Source: Alistipes sp. UBA940
Lineage (GTDB): Bacteria > Bacteroidota > Bacteroidia > Bacteroidales > Rikenellaceae
NCBI GenBank assembly: GCA_002293425.1
Contig: DBDE01000001.1
Coordinates: 87,157-137,272, forward strand
Direction of reading: 5' to 3'
DNA length: 50,116 nucleotides
Below, piece after piece: positions 38,140 to 46,360 of the stretch (positions are counted from its first letter, which is position 1; each line of letters opens with the position of its first letter). Made by a program: the position numbers and the translations under genes. A model generated the notes under the pieces. It saw only the letters and a list, made by a program, of their open reading frames with translations, was not told the origin of the DNA and searched no databases.

Positions 38140-38706
38140 ATGGACATTAAGTTGGTTCTTCAAATAGTTGGCGTTGCGCTCGGGCTGCTCTACCTGTGGC
38201 TGGAGTATCGGGCCAGCATATTGCTGTGGGTGGTGGGGCTGTTGATGCCCCTCGTCCACGGCGTGCTGTACTATCGGAGCGGGTTGTATGCCGACGCTGC
38301 GATGAACGGCTATTACATCCTGGCGGGGGTGTACGGGCTGGTCTTTTGGAGCCGCAGGAGTAAGCGCAGATTTCCGATCGCCCACACCCCTTTGCGGCTG
38401 GTTCCCACGTTGACGGTTGTGGGTATTGCCGTCTTTTTTGCCATCCACTTTGTGCTTGTGCGCTTCACCGACAGCACGGTGCCGGTGTGGGATGCGCTGA
38501 CGACCGCGGCGAGCGTTGTTGCGATGTGGATGTTGTCGCGCAAGATGGTCGAGCAGTGGCTGGTGTGGTTGGCGGTCGACGTGGTCACCTGCGGCCTCTA
38601 TATCTATAAGGATATTCCCCTCACGGCGGGGCTCTATGGTTTGTATTCCGTGCTCGCAGTTATGGGCTATCTGAGGTGGAAAAAACTCGTAATTCGTAAC
38701 TCGTAA
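38140..38706 (+). CDS. pnuT: PnuC-family transporter, predicted thiamine type (PnuT)
   Basis: 188 residues with about seven membrane segments. It has the PnuC aromatic motif WLEYRASILLW, LVHGVLYYRSGLYADAAMNGYYILAGVYG and WLAVDVVTCGLYIYKDI. PnuC relatives carry nicotinamide riboside, riboflavin or thiamine. The TPP riboswitch and outer-membrane receptor upstream favour thiamine. The last residues (VIRNS) and the stop codon are supplied by heptamer array 6. A 45-base gap with a small GC hairpin separates it from the receptor gene. Confidence 0.85.
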   Translation: MDIKLVLQIVGVALGLLYLWLEYRASILLWVVGLLMPLVHGVLYYRSGLYADAAMNGYYILAGVYGLVFWSRRSKRRFPIAHTPLRLVPTLTVVGIAVFFAIHFVLVRFTDSTVPVWDALTTAASVVAMWMLSRKMVEQWLVWLAVDVVTCGLYIYKDIPLTAGLYGLYSVLAVMGYLRWKKLVIRNS

Positions 38707-38712
38707 TTCGTA
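38685..38712. repeat. Heptamer array 6 (AYTCGTA units) at the end of pnuT
   Basis: ACTCGTA, ATTCGTA, ACTCGTA, ATTCGTA alternate with a 7-base period. The first three units are translated as the C-terminus of PnuT, whose TAA stop lies inside. It is the inverse complement of the unit in array 1. Confidence 0.85.
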
Positions 38713-38721
38713 ATTTTTCGC

Positions 38722-38729
38722 TATCTTTG
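38722..38729 (+). promoter_or_regulatory. Promoter -7 box (TATCTTTG) for the ftsE-gyrB-udk group
   Basis: Exact TAnnTTTG, eight bases from the ATG at 38738. Confidence 0.7.
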
Positions 38730-38737
38730 TGCGCTAA

Positions 38738-39475
38738 ATGCGTACAGAGAAAGTCATAGAGCTCAGAAACGTGAACGTCTACCACTCGAACGTGGTGGGA
38801 CGGCGGCTGACGGCTGGCAATTACAAGAAGCTGGGCGAGAAGGTGCTCTCGGACGTCGACCTCGTTGTCCGGCAGGGCGAGCTGGTCTATTTCATCGGCA
38901 GAGTCGGCAGTGGCAAAAGCACGCTGCTCAAGACGCTATATGCCCAGGTGCCTTTGTTGGAGGGGCTGGGAGTTGTTGCGGGATACGATCTGGCGAACAT
39001 CAGGAGAAAAAATATTCCCTATCTGCGCAGAAAGCTGGGGGTGGTGTTTCAGGACTATCAGTTGCTCACGGATAGGACGGTGCTGGAGAATTTGCTGTTT
39101 GTGCTCAGGGCCACGGGTTGGCGGAACCGGCCCGATATGTTGCATCGCGCGGACGAGGTGCTGAATAAGGTGGGATTGAGGAATAAGGAGTACAAGATGC
39201 CGTTCGAACTCTCGGGCGGCGAGCAGCAGAGGCTGGCCATTGCGCGGGCGTTGCTGAACGATCCGGTGGCGATCCTGGCCGACGAGCCCACGGGTAACCT
39301 CGATCCGGAGGCGGGCGACGACATTATGAGGCTGTTTAAGGACATTACGAAAAGCGGGTGCGCCGTGGTGATGAGCACCCACAATGTGGCCAATATTCAG
39401 CTGTTCCCGTCGCGGACAATAAGGTTCAACAAGGGCAGGATCGAGGAGTTGGATATAAATGCTATTTTGGGTTGA
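38738..39475 (+). CDS. ftsE: FtsE-like ABC ATP-binding protein
   Basis: 245 residues. Walker A is GRVGSGKST, the Q-loop region VVFQDYQLLTDRTVLENLLF, the signature ELSGGEQQRLAIARALL, Walker B ILADEPTGNLDP, and the switch His lies in MSTHN. FVLRATGW and the D-R-T-V-x-E-N pattern are typical of FtsE, which with FtsX links the divisome to peptidoglycan hydrolases. An FtsX gene is not adjacent; gyrB follows 12 bases later. A LolD-like or MacB-like ATPase is the alternative. Confidence 0.85.
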   Translation: MRTEKVIELRNVNVYHSNVVGRRLTAGNYKKLGEKVLSDVDLVVRQGELVYFIGRVGSGKSTLLKTLYAQVPLLEGLGVVAGYDLANIRRKNIPYLRRKLGVVFQDYQLLTDRTVLENLLFVLRATGWRNRPDMLHRADEVLNKVGLRNKEYKMPFELSGGEQQRLAIARALLNDPVAILADEPTGNLDPEAGDDIMRLFKDITKSGCAVVMSTHNVANIQLFPSRTIRFNKGRIEELDINAILG

Positions 39476-39487
39476 TTTGAAATTGTT

Positions 39488-41419
39488 ATGAGTGAAAAGA
39501 TAAAGAATCAGGAAGAGTATTCGGCCTCCAGCATTCAGGTGCTGGAAGGCTTGGAGGCGGTGCGCAAGAGGCCCGCGATGTACATTGGCGACATCGGCAT
39601 CAAGGGTCTGCACCATTTGGTTTATGAGATTGTCGACAACTCCATCGACGAGGCGTTGGCGGGTTATGCCAACGAGATCAAGGTAGCCATCAATCCCGAT
39701 AATTCGATAACCGTCGAGGACAACGGGCGCGGGATCCCCGTCGATTTCCACGAGAAGGAGGGCAAGAGCGCGTTGGAGGTTGTGTTGACCGTTTTGCACG
39801 CCGGAGGTAAGTTCTCCAAGGACAGTTATAAGGTCTCGGGCGGGTTGCACGGTGTGGGGATGAGTTGCGTGAATGCGCTCAGCGACGATTTTGTTGCCGA
39901 GGTGCGCAGGGACGGTAAGATTTACAGGCAGAGTTACAGCATCGGTGCGCCGACATCGAAGATGGAGGTTGTGGGTGAGAGCAAGACCACGGGGACCAAG
40001 ATCACTTTCCATCCCGATGCGACCATATTCAGCGTCACCAAATACGAATACGATATTTTGGCTGGCAGGCTGCGTGAGTTGGCGTTCCTGAACAAGGGGA
40101 TCAGGATGTCGCTGACCGATCTGAGGGAGGAGCCTGCCAGGACGGAGGCTTTTTATTCCGAGGGCGGGTTGAAGGAGTTTGTGCAATATCTGGATGCCAG
40201 CCGCGAGAAGTTGACGGAAGACGTTATCTATCTCGACACCGAGCGCGACGGAGTGCCGGTGGAGGTGGCGATGCAATACAACACCGGATTTACCGAGAAT
40301 GTCCACTCGTATGTGAACAACATCAACACCATCGAGGGTGGAACGCATATGACGGGGTTCCGCAGGGCGTTGACCCGCACGTTGAAGAAGTATGCGGACG
40401 AGAGCGGAATGCTGAGCAAGTTGAAGTTCGAGATTTCGGGCGACGACTTTCGCGAGGGGCTGACGGCAGTGGTGTCGGTGAAGGTGCAGGAGCCCCAGTT
40501 CGAGGGGCAGACCAAGACCAAGCTGGGCAACAGCGAAGTGGCGACGGCTGTGGATGGAGCTTTGGCGACCGCGCTGGGGCACTATCTGGAAGAGAATCCC
40601 AAGGACGCAAGGGCTATTGTTCAGAAGGTTATTCTGGCGGCCACGGCTCGTTATGCGGCGCGGAATGCGAGGGAACTGGTGCAGCGAAAGACCGTGCTGA
40701 GCGGTGTGGGGTTACCCGGAAAGTTGGCCGATTGCTCGTCGCGGGACAGGAACAAGGCCGAAATTTTCTTTGTCGAAGGCGACTCGGCGGGCGGAACCGC
40801 CAAGCAGGGACGCGACCGTGTGTTTCAGGCCATTATGCCTTTGAGGGGCAAGATCCTCAATATCGAAAAGGCGCAGGAGCACAAAATGTGGGAGAACGAG
40901 GAGATAAAAAATATGTTCACCGCCATCGGCGTGACCGTCGGCACCGAAGAGGACAGCAAAGCTCTCAACTTGGAGAAATTGCGCTATGGCAAGATAATCA
41001 TTATGACCGATGCGGACGTCGACGGAAGTCACATTGCGACGCTGATGCTGACCTTCTTCTTCCGTAAAATGCGCGAACTGATAGACGGTGGGCACGTGTT
41101 TATCGCCACTCCCCCGCTCTATCTGGTCAAAAAGGGCAACAAGGAGCAATATTGCTGGAGCGAAGAAGAGCGGGAAAAAACCGTCGAAGAGATGGGAAAC
41201 AAGGGGGTGCATATTCAGCGATACAAGGGTCTCGGTGAGATGAATGCCGAACAGCTGTGGGATACGACGATGAATCCGGAGACGAGGATCCTGCGGCAGG
41301 TGACGGTGGAGAACGCCACCGAGGCCGACCGCGTGTTCTCGATGCTGATGGGCGACGATGTTCCGCCCCGCCGCGAGTTCATCGAAGAAAATGCCAGGTA
41401 CGCGAATATAGACGCCTGA
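39488..41419 (+). CDS. gyrB: DNA gyrase subunit B
   Basis: 643 residues. GHKL ATPase: KRPAMYIGD, YEIVDNSIDEALAGY, VEDNGRGIPVD and VSGGLHGVGMSCVNALS. Then the transducer with QTKTKLGNSEV, and the TOPRIM domain with EGDSAGGTAKQGRDR, MTDADVDGSHIATLML and a final QRYKGLGEMNAEQLW. Length and the compact TOPRIM fit GyrB rather than ParE, though the ParE alternative cannot be wholly excluded from motifs alone. Its TGA shares one base with the udk ATG, so the two are coupled. Confidence 0.95.
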   Translation: MSEKIKNQEEYSASSIQVLEGLEAVRKRPAMYIGDIGIKGLHHLVYEIVDNSIDEALAGYANEIKVAINPDNSITVEDNGRGIPVDFHEKEGKSALEVVLTVLHAGGKFSKDSYKVSGGLHGVGMSCVNALSDDFVAEVRRDGKIYRQSYSIGAPTSKMEVVGESKTTGTKITFHPDATIFSVTKYEYDILAGRLRELAFLNKGIRMSLTDLREEPARTEAFYSEGGLKEFVQYLDASREKLTEDVIYLDTERDGVPVEVAMQYNTGFTENVHSYVNNINTIEGGTHMTGFRRALTRTLKKYADESGMLSKLKFEISGDDFREGLTAVVSVKVQEPQFEGQTKTKLGNSEVATAVDGALATALGHYLEENPKDARAIVQKVILAATARYAARNARELVQRKTVLSGVGLPGKLADCSSRDRNKAEIFFVEGDSAGGTAKQGRDRVFQAIMPLRGKILNIEKAQEHKMWENEEIKNMFTAIGVTVGTEEDSKALNLEKLRYGKIIIMTDADVDGSHIATLMLTFFFRKMRELIDGGHVFIATPPLYLVKKGNKEQYCWSEEEREKTVEEMGNKGVHIQRYKGLGEMNAEQLWDTTMNPETRILRQVTVENATEADRVFSMLMGDDVPPRREFIEENARYANIDA

Positions 41420-42036
41420 TGAAAGTCACGATCATAGGGGTTGCCGGCGGGTCGGGGAGCGGAAAGAGCACTCTGGTGAAGCGGCTGCTGGACGCCTTCG
41501 AGGGCGAGCACGTGGCTGTGCTGGCGCACGACAGCTACTACAAAGCGCACAGCGAACTGACGCTGGAAGAGCGCGCCAAACTAAACTACGACCACCCCCG
41601 CGCATTCGACACCGAGATGCTGACCGAGCACCTGTCTGCCCTGCGCGAAGGTGTGCCGGTCGAAATGCCGGTCTACTCGTTCGTCGACCACAACCGCACC
41701 GGCGAAACCATAACGGTGAAGCCCGCGCGGGTGATAATCGTCGACGGAATATTGATATTCGAGAACGAACCCCTTCGTCGGCTGATGGACATCAAGGTGT
41801 TCGTCGACACCGACGCCGACGTGAGGCTGGCACGTCGCATTCTGCGCGACGTGAACGACCGCGGACGGAGTATGGAATCGGTGATAGGTCAATATTTGCA
41901 GACCGTCAAACCGATGCACGAAGAGTTTGTCGAGCCCTCGAAACGCTGGGCCGACGTGATAATCCCCGAGGGCGGCTTCAATTCGGTTGCCGTCGCTATG
42001 TTGATCGAAAATATCCGGTCGCTGATCAGAGAGTAA
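41419..42036 (+). CDS. udk: Uridine kinase
   Basis: Phosphorylates uridine and cytidine in salvage. 205 residues from ATG 41419. P-loop GVAGGSGSGKSTLV, then LAHDSYYK, NYDHPRAFDTEML, PVYSFVDHNRTGET, VIIVDGILIFEN and RLARRILRDVNDRGRS. A longer frame to 41257 lies inside gyrB and is rejected. Its stop codon touches the converging typA stop with no spacer. Confidence 0.94.
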   Translation: MKVTIIGVAGGSGSGKSTLVKRLLDAFEGEHVAVLAHDSYYKAHSELTLEERAKLNYDHPRAFDTEMLTEHLSALREGVPVEMPVYSFVDHNRTGETITVKPARVIIVDGILIFENEPLRRLMDIKVFVDTDADVRLARRILRDVNDRGRSMESVIGQYLQTVKPMHEEFVEPSKRWADVIIPEGGFNSVAVAMLIENIRSLIRE

Positions 42037-43821
42037 CTATTTCGCCCGCTTGCGGTCGTTCTCGTCGAGCAGGATCTTGCGCAACCTCATCGCGTGGGGC
42101 GTCACCTCGACATACTCATCCTCCTTGATATACTCCAACGCCTCTTCCAGGGAGAACAACACCGGCGGAGCGATGCTCGTCTTCTCGTCCGACCCGCTTG
42201 CGCGCATATTGGTGAGTTTCTTGCTCTTGGTCAGGTTGACCACCATATCTTCGGCGCGGGTGTTCTCGCCCACCACCTGTCCGGCGTAGATCTCGTCCCC
42301 CGGGGCGATGAAAAATTTGCCCCTGTCCTGCAACTTATTGATGGCATAGGCGTACGCTGTGCCCGTCTCCATAGCGATTAGCGAGCCTGCGGTGCGCATC
42401 TCGATGTCGCCCTTCCACGGCTCGAAGCCCTTCATCCGGTGCGCCATTATGGCTTCGCCCGCTGTCGCCGTCAGCAGACCGCTTCTCAGGCCGATGATAC
42501 CGCGTGAGGGAATGTCGAATTCGAGTCGGGTGCGCTCGCCCGTGGTCTCCATTTTGAGCAGTGTGCCCCGTCGCCGCGTCACCATCTCGATGGCGCGCCC
42601 CGAGTGCTCTTCAGGCAGGTCGATGGTGAGTTCTTCGACCGGTTCGCATTTTTGCCCCTCTATTTCGCGGACTATCACGCGCGGCTGCCCGACCTGCAAT
42701 TCGTACCCCTCGCGGCGCATGGTCTCGATGAGCACCGACAGATGCAGCACCCCGCGACCGAACACCACAAAGCTGTCGGCCGTCGCTCCGGGTTCGACCC
42801 TCAGGGCAAGATTGCGCTCCAGCTCGCGATCGAGCCGCTCTTTGAGGTGGCGCGATGTGACGAATTTCCCGTCCTTGCCAAAGAACGGCGAGTCGTTGAT
42901 GGTGAACAGCATACTCATCGTCGGCTCGTCGATGGCGATGGGTTCGAGCGGTTCGGGATTTTCGAAGTCGCAGATCGTGTCGCCGATCTCGAACCCCTCG
43001 ATGCCCACCAGCGCGCAAATTTCGCCGCACTGCACCTCCTCCACCTTGGTTTTACCCAGCCCGTCGAACACCATCAGCTCCTTGATGCGGCTTTTGGTCT
43101 GCGTGACTCCATCCCGCTTGGCCAAAGTAACCTGCTGTCCGCTTTTCAACGTGCCCCGCGTCAGCTTTCCCACGGCAATGCGGCCGATATAGGGCGAAAA
43201 CTCCAACGATGTTATCAAAAGTTGCGGCGTGCCCTCCCTCACTTCGGGTGCCGGAATATCGTCGATGATGGCGTCCAACAACGGGACGATGCTGTCCGTT
43301 GTCTCGCCCAGCTTGTTCGACATCCAGCCCTGCTTGGCACTGCCGTAAATGGTGCGGAAATCCAACTGCTCCTCCGTGGCATCGAGGTCGAACATCAGGT
43401 CGAAAACCTGCTCGTGAACATACTCGGGGCGGCAATTGGGCTTGTCCACCTTGTTGATGACAACAATCGGCTTCTTGCCGAGCGAGAGAGCCTTTTGCAA
43501 CACAAAGCGCGTCTGCGGCATCGTCCCCTCGAACGCATCCACGAGCAACAACACCCCGTCGGCCATATTCAGCACCCGCTCCACCTCGCCCCCGAAGTCG
43601 CTGTGGCCCGGGGTGTCGATGATGTTTATCTTGTGGCCGTTATAGTTGACCGACACGTTCTTCGAAAGGATGGTTATCCCCCGCTCGCGTTCCAAATCGC
43701 CCGTGTCGAGCGTCAGATCTTTGTTCACCAGCTGCCCTTCGAGCACCATTTTGTCGACCAGCGTGGTTTTGCCGTGGTCGACGTGGGCGATAATGGCTAT
43801 ATTTCTGACTTTATTCATCAA
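42037..43821 (-). CDS. typA: Translational GTPase TypA/BipA
   Basis: 594 residues. G1 AHVDHGKTTLVD, G2 RERGITILSKN, G3 DTPGHSDFGGEV, G4 NKVDKPN, followed by EF-G-like domains (GRGVLHLSVLIETMRREGYELQVG) and the BipA C-terminal domain with TKSKKLTNMRASGSDEK. A ribosome-associated GTPase active in assembly and stress. MMNK offers two starts three bases apart. No -7 box is obvious upstream: two-hairpin element E lies between it and metK, so the pair could be one transcript. Confidence 0.95.
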   Translation of the reverse strand: MMNKVRNIAIIAHVDHGKTTLVDKMVLEGQLVNKDLTLDTGDLERERGITILSKNVSVNYNGHKINIIDTPGHSDFGGEVERVLNMADGVLLLVDAFEGTMPQTRFVLQKALSLGKKPIVVINKVDKPNCRPEYVHEQVFDLMFDLDATEEQLDFRTIYGSAKQGWMSNKLGETTDSIVPLLDAIIDDIPAPEVREGTPQLLITSLEFSPYIGRIAVGKLTRGTLKSGQQVTLAKRDGVTQTKSRIKELMVFDGLGKTKVEEVQCGEICALVGIEGFEIGDTICDFENPEPLEPIAIDEPTMSMLFTINDSPFFGKDGKFVTSRHLKERLDRELERNLALRVEPGATADSFVVFGRGVLHLSVLIETMRREGYELQVGQPRVIVREIEGQKCEPVEELTIDLPEEHSGRAIEMVTRRRGTLLKMETTGERTRLEFDIPSRGIIGLRSGLLTATAGEAIMAHRMKGFEPWKGDIEMRTAGSLIAMETGTAYAYAINKLQDRGKFFIAPGDEIYAGQVVGENTRAEDMVVNLTKSKKLTNMRASGSDEKTSIAPPVLFSLEEALEYIKEDEYVEVTPHAMRLRKILLDENDRKRAK

Positions 43822-43831
43822 AATGATTTTT

Positions 43832-43884
43832 TTCGGCCCGCTCCCCCGCTTCAGCGGGCCGAACGACTTTGCCCTGCAAAGTCG
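43832..43884 (+). repeat. Two-hairpin repeat element, copy E
   Basis: TTCGGCCCGC...GCGGGCCGAA, then CGACTTTGC-CCT-GCAAAGTCG. It fills the spacer between metK and typA. The 9-bp small stem is perfect, as in the other copies, but of different sequence. It might also act as a terminator for metK. Confidence 0.85.
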
Positions 43885-43890
43885 AAAAAT

Positions 43891-45108
43891 TTAATTTTTA
43901 GTTTGAAACTGCTTCGCAATTTCGTCCATCGCGTCCAGCTTTTCCCAGCCGAAAAACTCCACCCCGTCCTGGGTGTACGGCCGATTGCCGAAGTGACCAT
44001 AAGCCGCCGTGGCCTCGAAAATGGGGTTGGTCAGCCCGAACCGCCGCACAATGGACGCAGGCCGCAAATCGAACATCCGGCCGATGCGCAAAGCGATCTC
44101 GCCGTCGGACATATCAACCTTGGAGGTGCCGTAAGTATCAACATAGATGCTCAGCGGTTGCGCAATGCCGATAGCATAGCTCAGCTGAACCAGCATCTGA
44201 GTCGCGACACCCGCCGCAACCATATTCTTAGCTATCCAGCGAGCCATATACGCCGCCGAGCGATCGACCTTCGAGCAATCCTTGCCCGAAAAAGCACCCC
44301 CTCCGTGCGCCCCACGGCCGCCATAGGTGTCGACAATGATCTTGCGCCCCGTCAACCCGGTGTCGCCGTGCGGCCCGCCGATGACGAACTTGCCCGTCGG
44401 ATTGACGTGCAGAATGTAGTCGTCGCCGATCAATTCCGAGAGCTTGTCGCCCGCCTTCTCCAACCGCAACTTCACCCGGGGGATCAATATGGCCGCCACA
44501 TCCTCTTTGATGCGCTCCACCGAAGCCTCCTCGTCGTGCTGGGTCGACACCACAATGGTGTGAACCCGCCGCGGCCGCCGCTCGTCGTCATATTCCACCG
44601 TCACCTGGCTCTTGGCATCGGGACGCAGATAGGTCATCACCTCGCCGCCCCGACGAATGTCGGCAAGTTCCTTCAATATAACGTGCGACAAAATGGCCGT
44701 CGCAGGCATCATCTCGCGCGTCTCGTCGATCGCATAACCGAACATTATGCCCTGATCGCCCGCGCCCTGCTCCTGCTCGGTGGCGCGAACAACCCCCTGG
44801 TTGATGTCGGGGCTCTGCTCGTGAATGGCACTCACCACCCCGCACGAACTCGCCTCGAAGCCCAGCTCGGCGCGGGTGTAGCCTATTCGGGCAATAACTT
44901 TTCTGGCGACGGATTGAATATCGACATACGCTTCCGAGCGCACCTCGCCCGCAACGACGACAAGTCCGGTGGTACACAGCGTCTCGACCGCCACCTTCGA
45001 CGAAGGGTCGGAACGCAGAAACTCATCCAGAATAGCGTCCGATATTTGATCCGAAATTTTGTCGGGATGCCCCTCGGACACCGACTCCGACGTAAACAAA
45101 AAACTCAT
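43891..45108 (-). CDS. metK: S-adenosylmethionine synthetase
   Basis: 405 residues from ATG 45108 (MSFLFTSESVSEGHPDK, the standard opening); the 14 codons further upstream include the promoter and are rejected. It has EQSPDINQGV, the GAGDQGIMFGYA loop, NPTGKFVIGGPHGDTGLTGRKI and GGGAFSGKDCSKVDRSAAY. Makes SAM, the donor for the several methyltransferases in this window. No SAM riboswitch is seen: the leader is only about 7 bases. Confidence 0.96.
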   Translation of the reverse strand: MSFLFTSESVSEGHPDKISDQISDAILDEFLRSDPSSKVAVETLCTTGLVVVAGEVRSEAYVDIQSVARKVIARIGYTRAELGFEASSCGVVSAIHEQSPDINQGVVRATEQEQGAGDQGIMFGYAIDETREMMPATAILSHVILKELADIRRGGEVMTYLRPDAKSQVTVEYDDERRPRRVHTIVVSTQHDEEASVERIKEDVAAILIPRVKLRLEKAGDKLSELIGDDYILHVNPTGKFVIGGPHGDTGLTGRKIIVDTYGGRGAHGGGAFSGKDCSKVDRSAAYMARWIAKNMVAAGVATQMLVQLSYAIGIAQPLSIYVDTYGTSKVDMSDGEIALRIGRMFDLRPASIVRRFGLTNPIFEATAAYGHFGNRPYTQDGVEFFGWEKLDAMDEIAKQFQTKN

Positions 45109-45120
45109 AATTTTGGCCGT

Positions 45121-45128
45121 CAAAGGTA
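45121..45128 (-). promoter_or_regulatory. Promoter -7 box (TACCTTTG) for metK
   Basis: Exact TAnnTTTG, 12 bases from the metK ATG. Confidence 0.7.
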
Positions 45129-45152
45129 CAATAAAATTTCGAGGCGGCACGT

Positions 45153-45160
45153 TAATTGTG
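45153..45160 (+). promoter_or_regulatory. Weak promoter box (TAATTGTG) for htrA-rpoD
   Basis: One mismatch to TAnnTTTG, nine bases before the ATG at 45170. It is divergent from the metK promoter. Confidence 0.4.
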
Positions 45161-45169
45161 AGAAAAAAA

Positions 45170-46342
45170 ATGTCTCAAAAACAGAACTCTAAGATTATGA
45201 AAAACAAGATCGTGTTTGCGGCCGCCGTTGTCGTTGTGGCCGCCGTTGTCTCTGCGTCGGTGGCGTGGATGGTTGCTCAATTTACCGACTATCAACCCCT
45301 CGATCGCGCTCCGAGCAGCGAATTTGCGGGTGCCGGAGCCCACTTTACGGCCTACACCGCCGACGGCTATCCCGACCTGACCTATGCGGCCGAGAATGCC
45401 GTGAAAGCGGTTGTGAGCGTCATCAAGACCGAGGAAATTCCGGTGCGCAGCCATCCGTTTTTTGACTTTTTCGGCATTCAGGGCGGGCAGGACCAGCAGG
45501 GCGGTTTGCGCCAGCAGACCAGCGGTGGCTCGGGCGTGATAATTTCGGAGGACGGATACATCGTCACCAACCACCACGTGGTGGTGAATGCCAGCAAACT
45601 GACGGTCAAGTTGCCCGACGGAAAGACCTATGATGCGCGTCTGGTCGGAACGGACGAGGCCACCGAGGTTGCACTGGTGAAGATAGACGAGCGGGGCTTG
45701 CCGGCGTTGCGTTTCGGCAGTTCGGACGAGTTGCGGCTGGGCGAGTGGGTGCTGGCTATCGGCAATCCTTATGAGCTTCGGTCGACCATCACGGCGGGCA
45801 TCGTGAGTGCCAAGGCGCGCTCGCTGGGGGTTATCCAGACGGCGGGCAACGCAGGTGTCGAAGCGTTCATTCAGACCGATGCGGCGGTCAATCCGGGCAA
45901 TTCGGGTGGTGCGCTGGTCAACGCGGCGGGTGAACTCGTGGGGATAAACACGCTTATCCTGTCGCGCACGGGCAGTTATTCGGGTTATTCGTTCGCCGTG
46001 CCCGAAACCATTGTGCGCAAGGTTGTGAGCGATCTGCGCGAGTACGGTGTGGTTCAGCGCGCCATCATCGGCATCAGCTATATCGTCGACGACGAAAACC
46101 GGATCGTGGTTCGTGAAGTGCCCAAGGGAGGTGCCGCCCACGCCGCAGGAGTGGAGGCGGGCGATATTCTCACCCACATCGACGGGCGCGAAGTGACCTC
46201 GTCGGCAGTCATCGCCGAAGCCCTCAGCCAGAAGCGTCCGGGCGACAGGATAAAAATTTCGATAAAAAGAGGAGAAAAAGTGAAACAAATCGAGGTGGTT
46301 TTGCGTAATAGTGCCGGAAAGAGCGAACTGCTCACCCGTTAA
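45170..46342 (+). CDS. HtrA/DegP-type periplasmic serine protease, single PDZ, triad Asp replaced by Glu
   Basis: 390 residues from ATG 45170, or 381 from ATG 45197. A signal anchor (about 11-37) leads to a trypsin-like domain with His136 (TNHHVVV) and Ser245 (NPGNSGGAL). At the place of the triad Asp (DegP reads SDIALI) the text is TEVALV, so the residue is Glu166. One PDZ domain follows (about 290-370: VREVPKGGAAHAAGVEAGDIL); many homologues have two. It handles misfolded envelope proteins by family. rpoD starts 18 bases downstream with no visible promoter, so they probably share one. Confidence 0.9.
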   Translation: MSQKQNSKIMKNKIVFAAAVVVVAAVVSASVAWMVAQFTDYQPLDRAPSSEFAGAGAHFTAYTADGYPDLTYAAENAVKAVVSVIKTEEIPVRSHPFFDFFGIQGGQDQQGGLRQQTSGGSGVIISEDGYIVTNHHVVVNASKLTVKLPDGKTYDARLVGTDEATEVALVKIDERGLPALRFGSSDELRLGEWVLAIGNPYELRSTITAGIVSAKARSLGVIQTAGNAGVEAFIQTDAAVNPGNSGGALVNAAGELVGINTLILSRTGSYSGYSFAVPETIVRKVVSDLREYGVVQRAIIGISYIVDDENRIVVREVPKGGAAHAAGVEAGDILTHIDGREVTSSAVIAEALSQKRPGDRIKISIKRGEKVKQIEVVLRNSAGKSELLTR

Positions 46343-46360
46343 TTTATACCCAAACACACG

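Noticed and set aside
36103..38448. 781-codon minus-strand frame across the TonB receptor
   Set aside because: High-GC shadow frame with His/Arg/Pro-rich composition and no recognisable domain. The plus-strand receptor is certain. Similar shadows at 18792-20873, 14348-15907, 28609-30522, 42604-45192 and 45152-47182 were rejected for the same reason.
43891..45150. SAM riboswitch or longer start for metK
   Set aside because: The promoter box at 45121-45128 leaves a leader of only a few bases, and the standard MetK opening begins at 45108.
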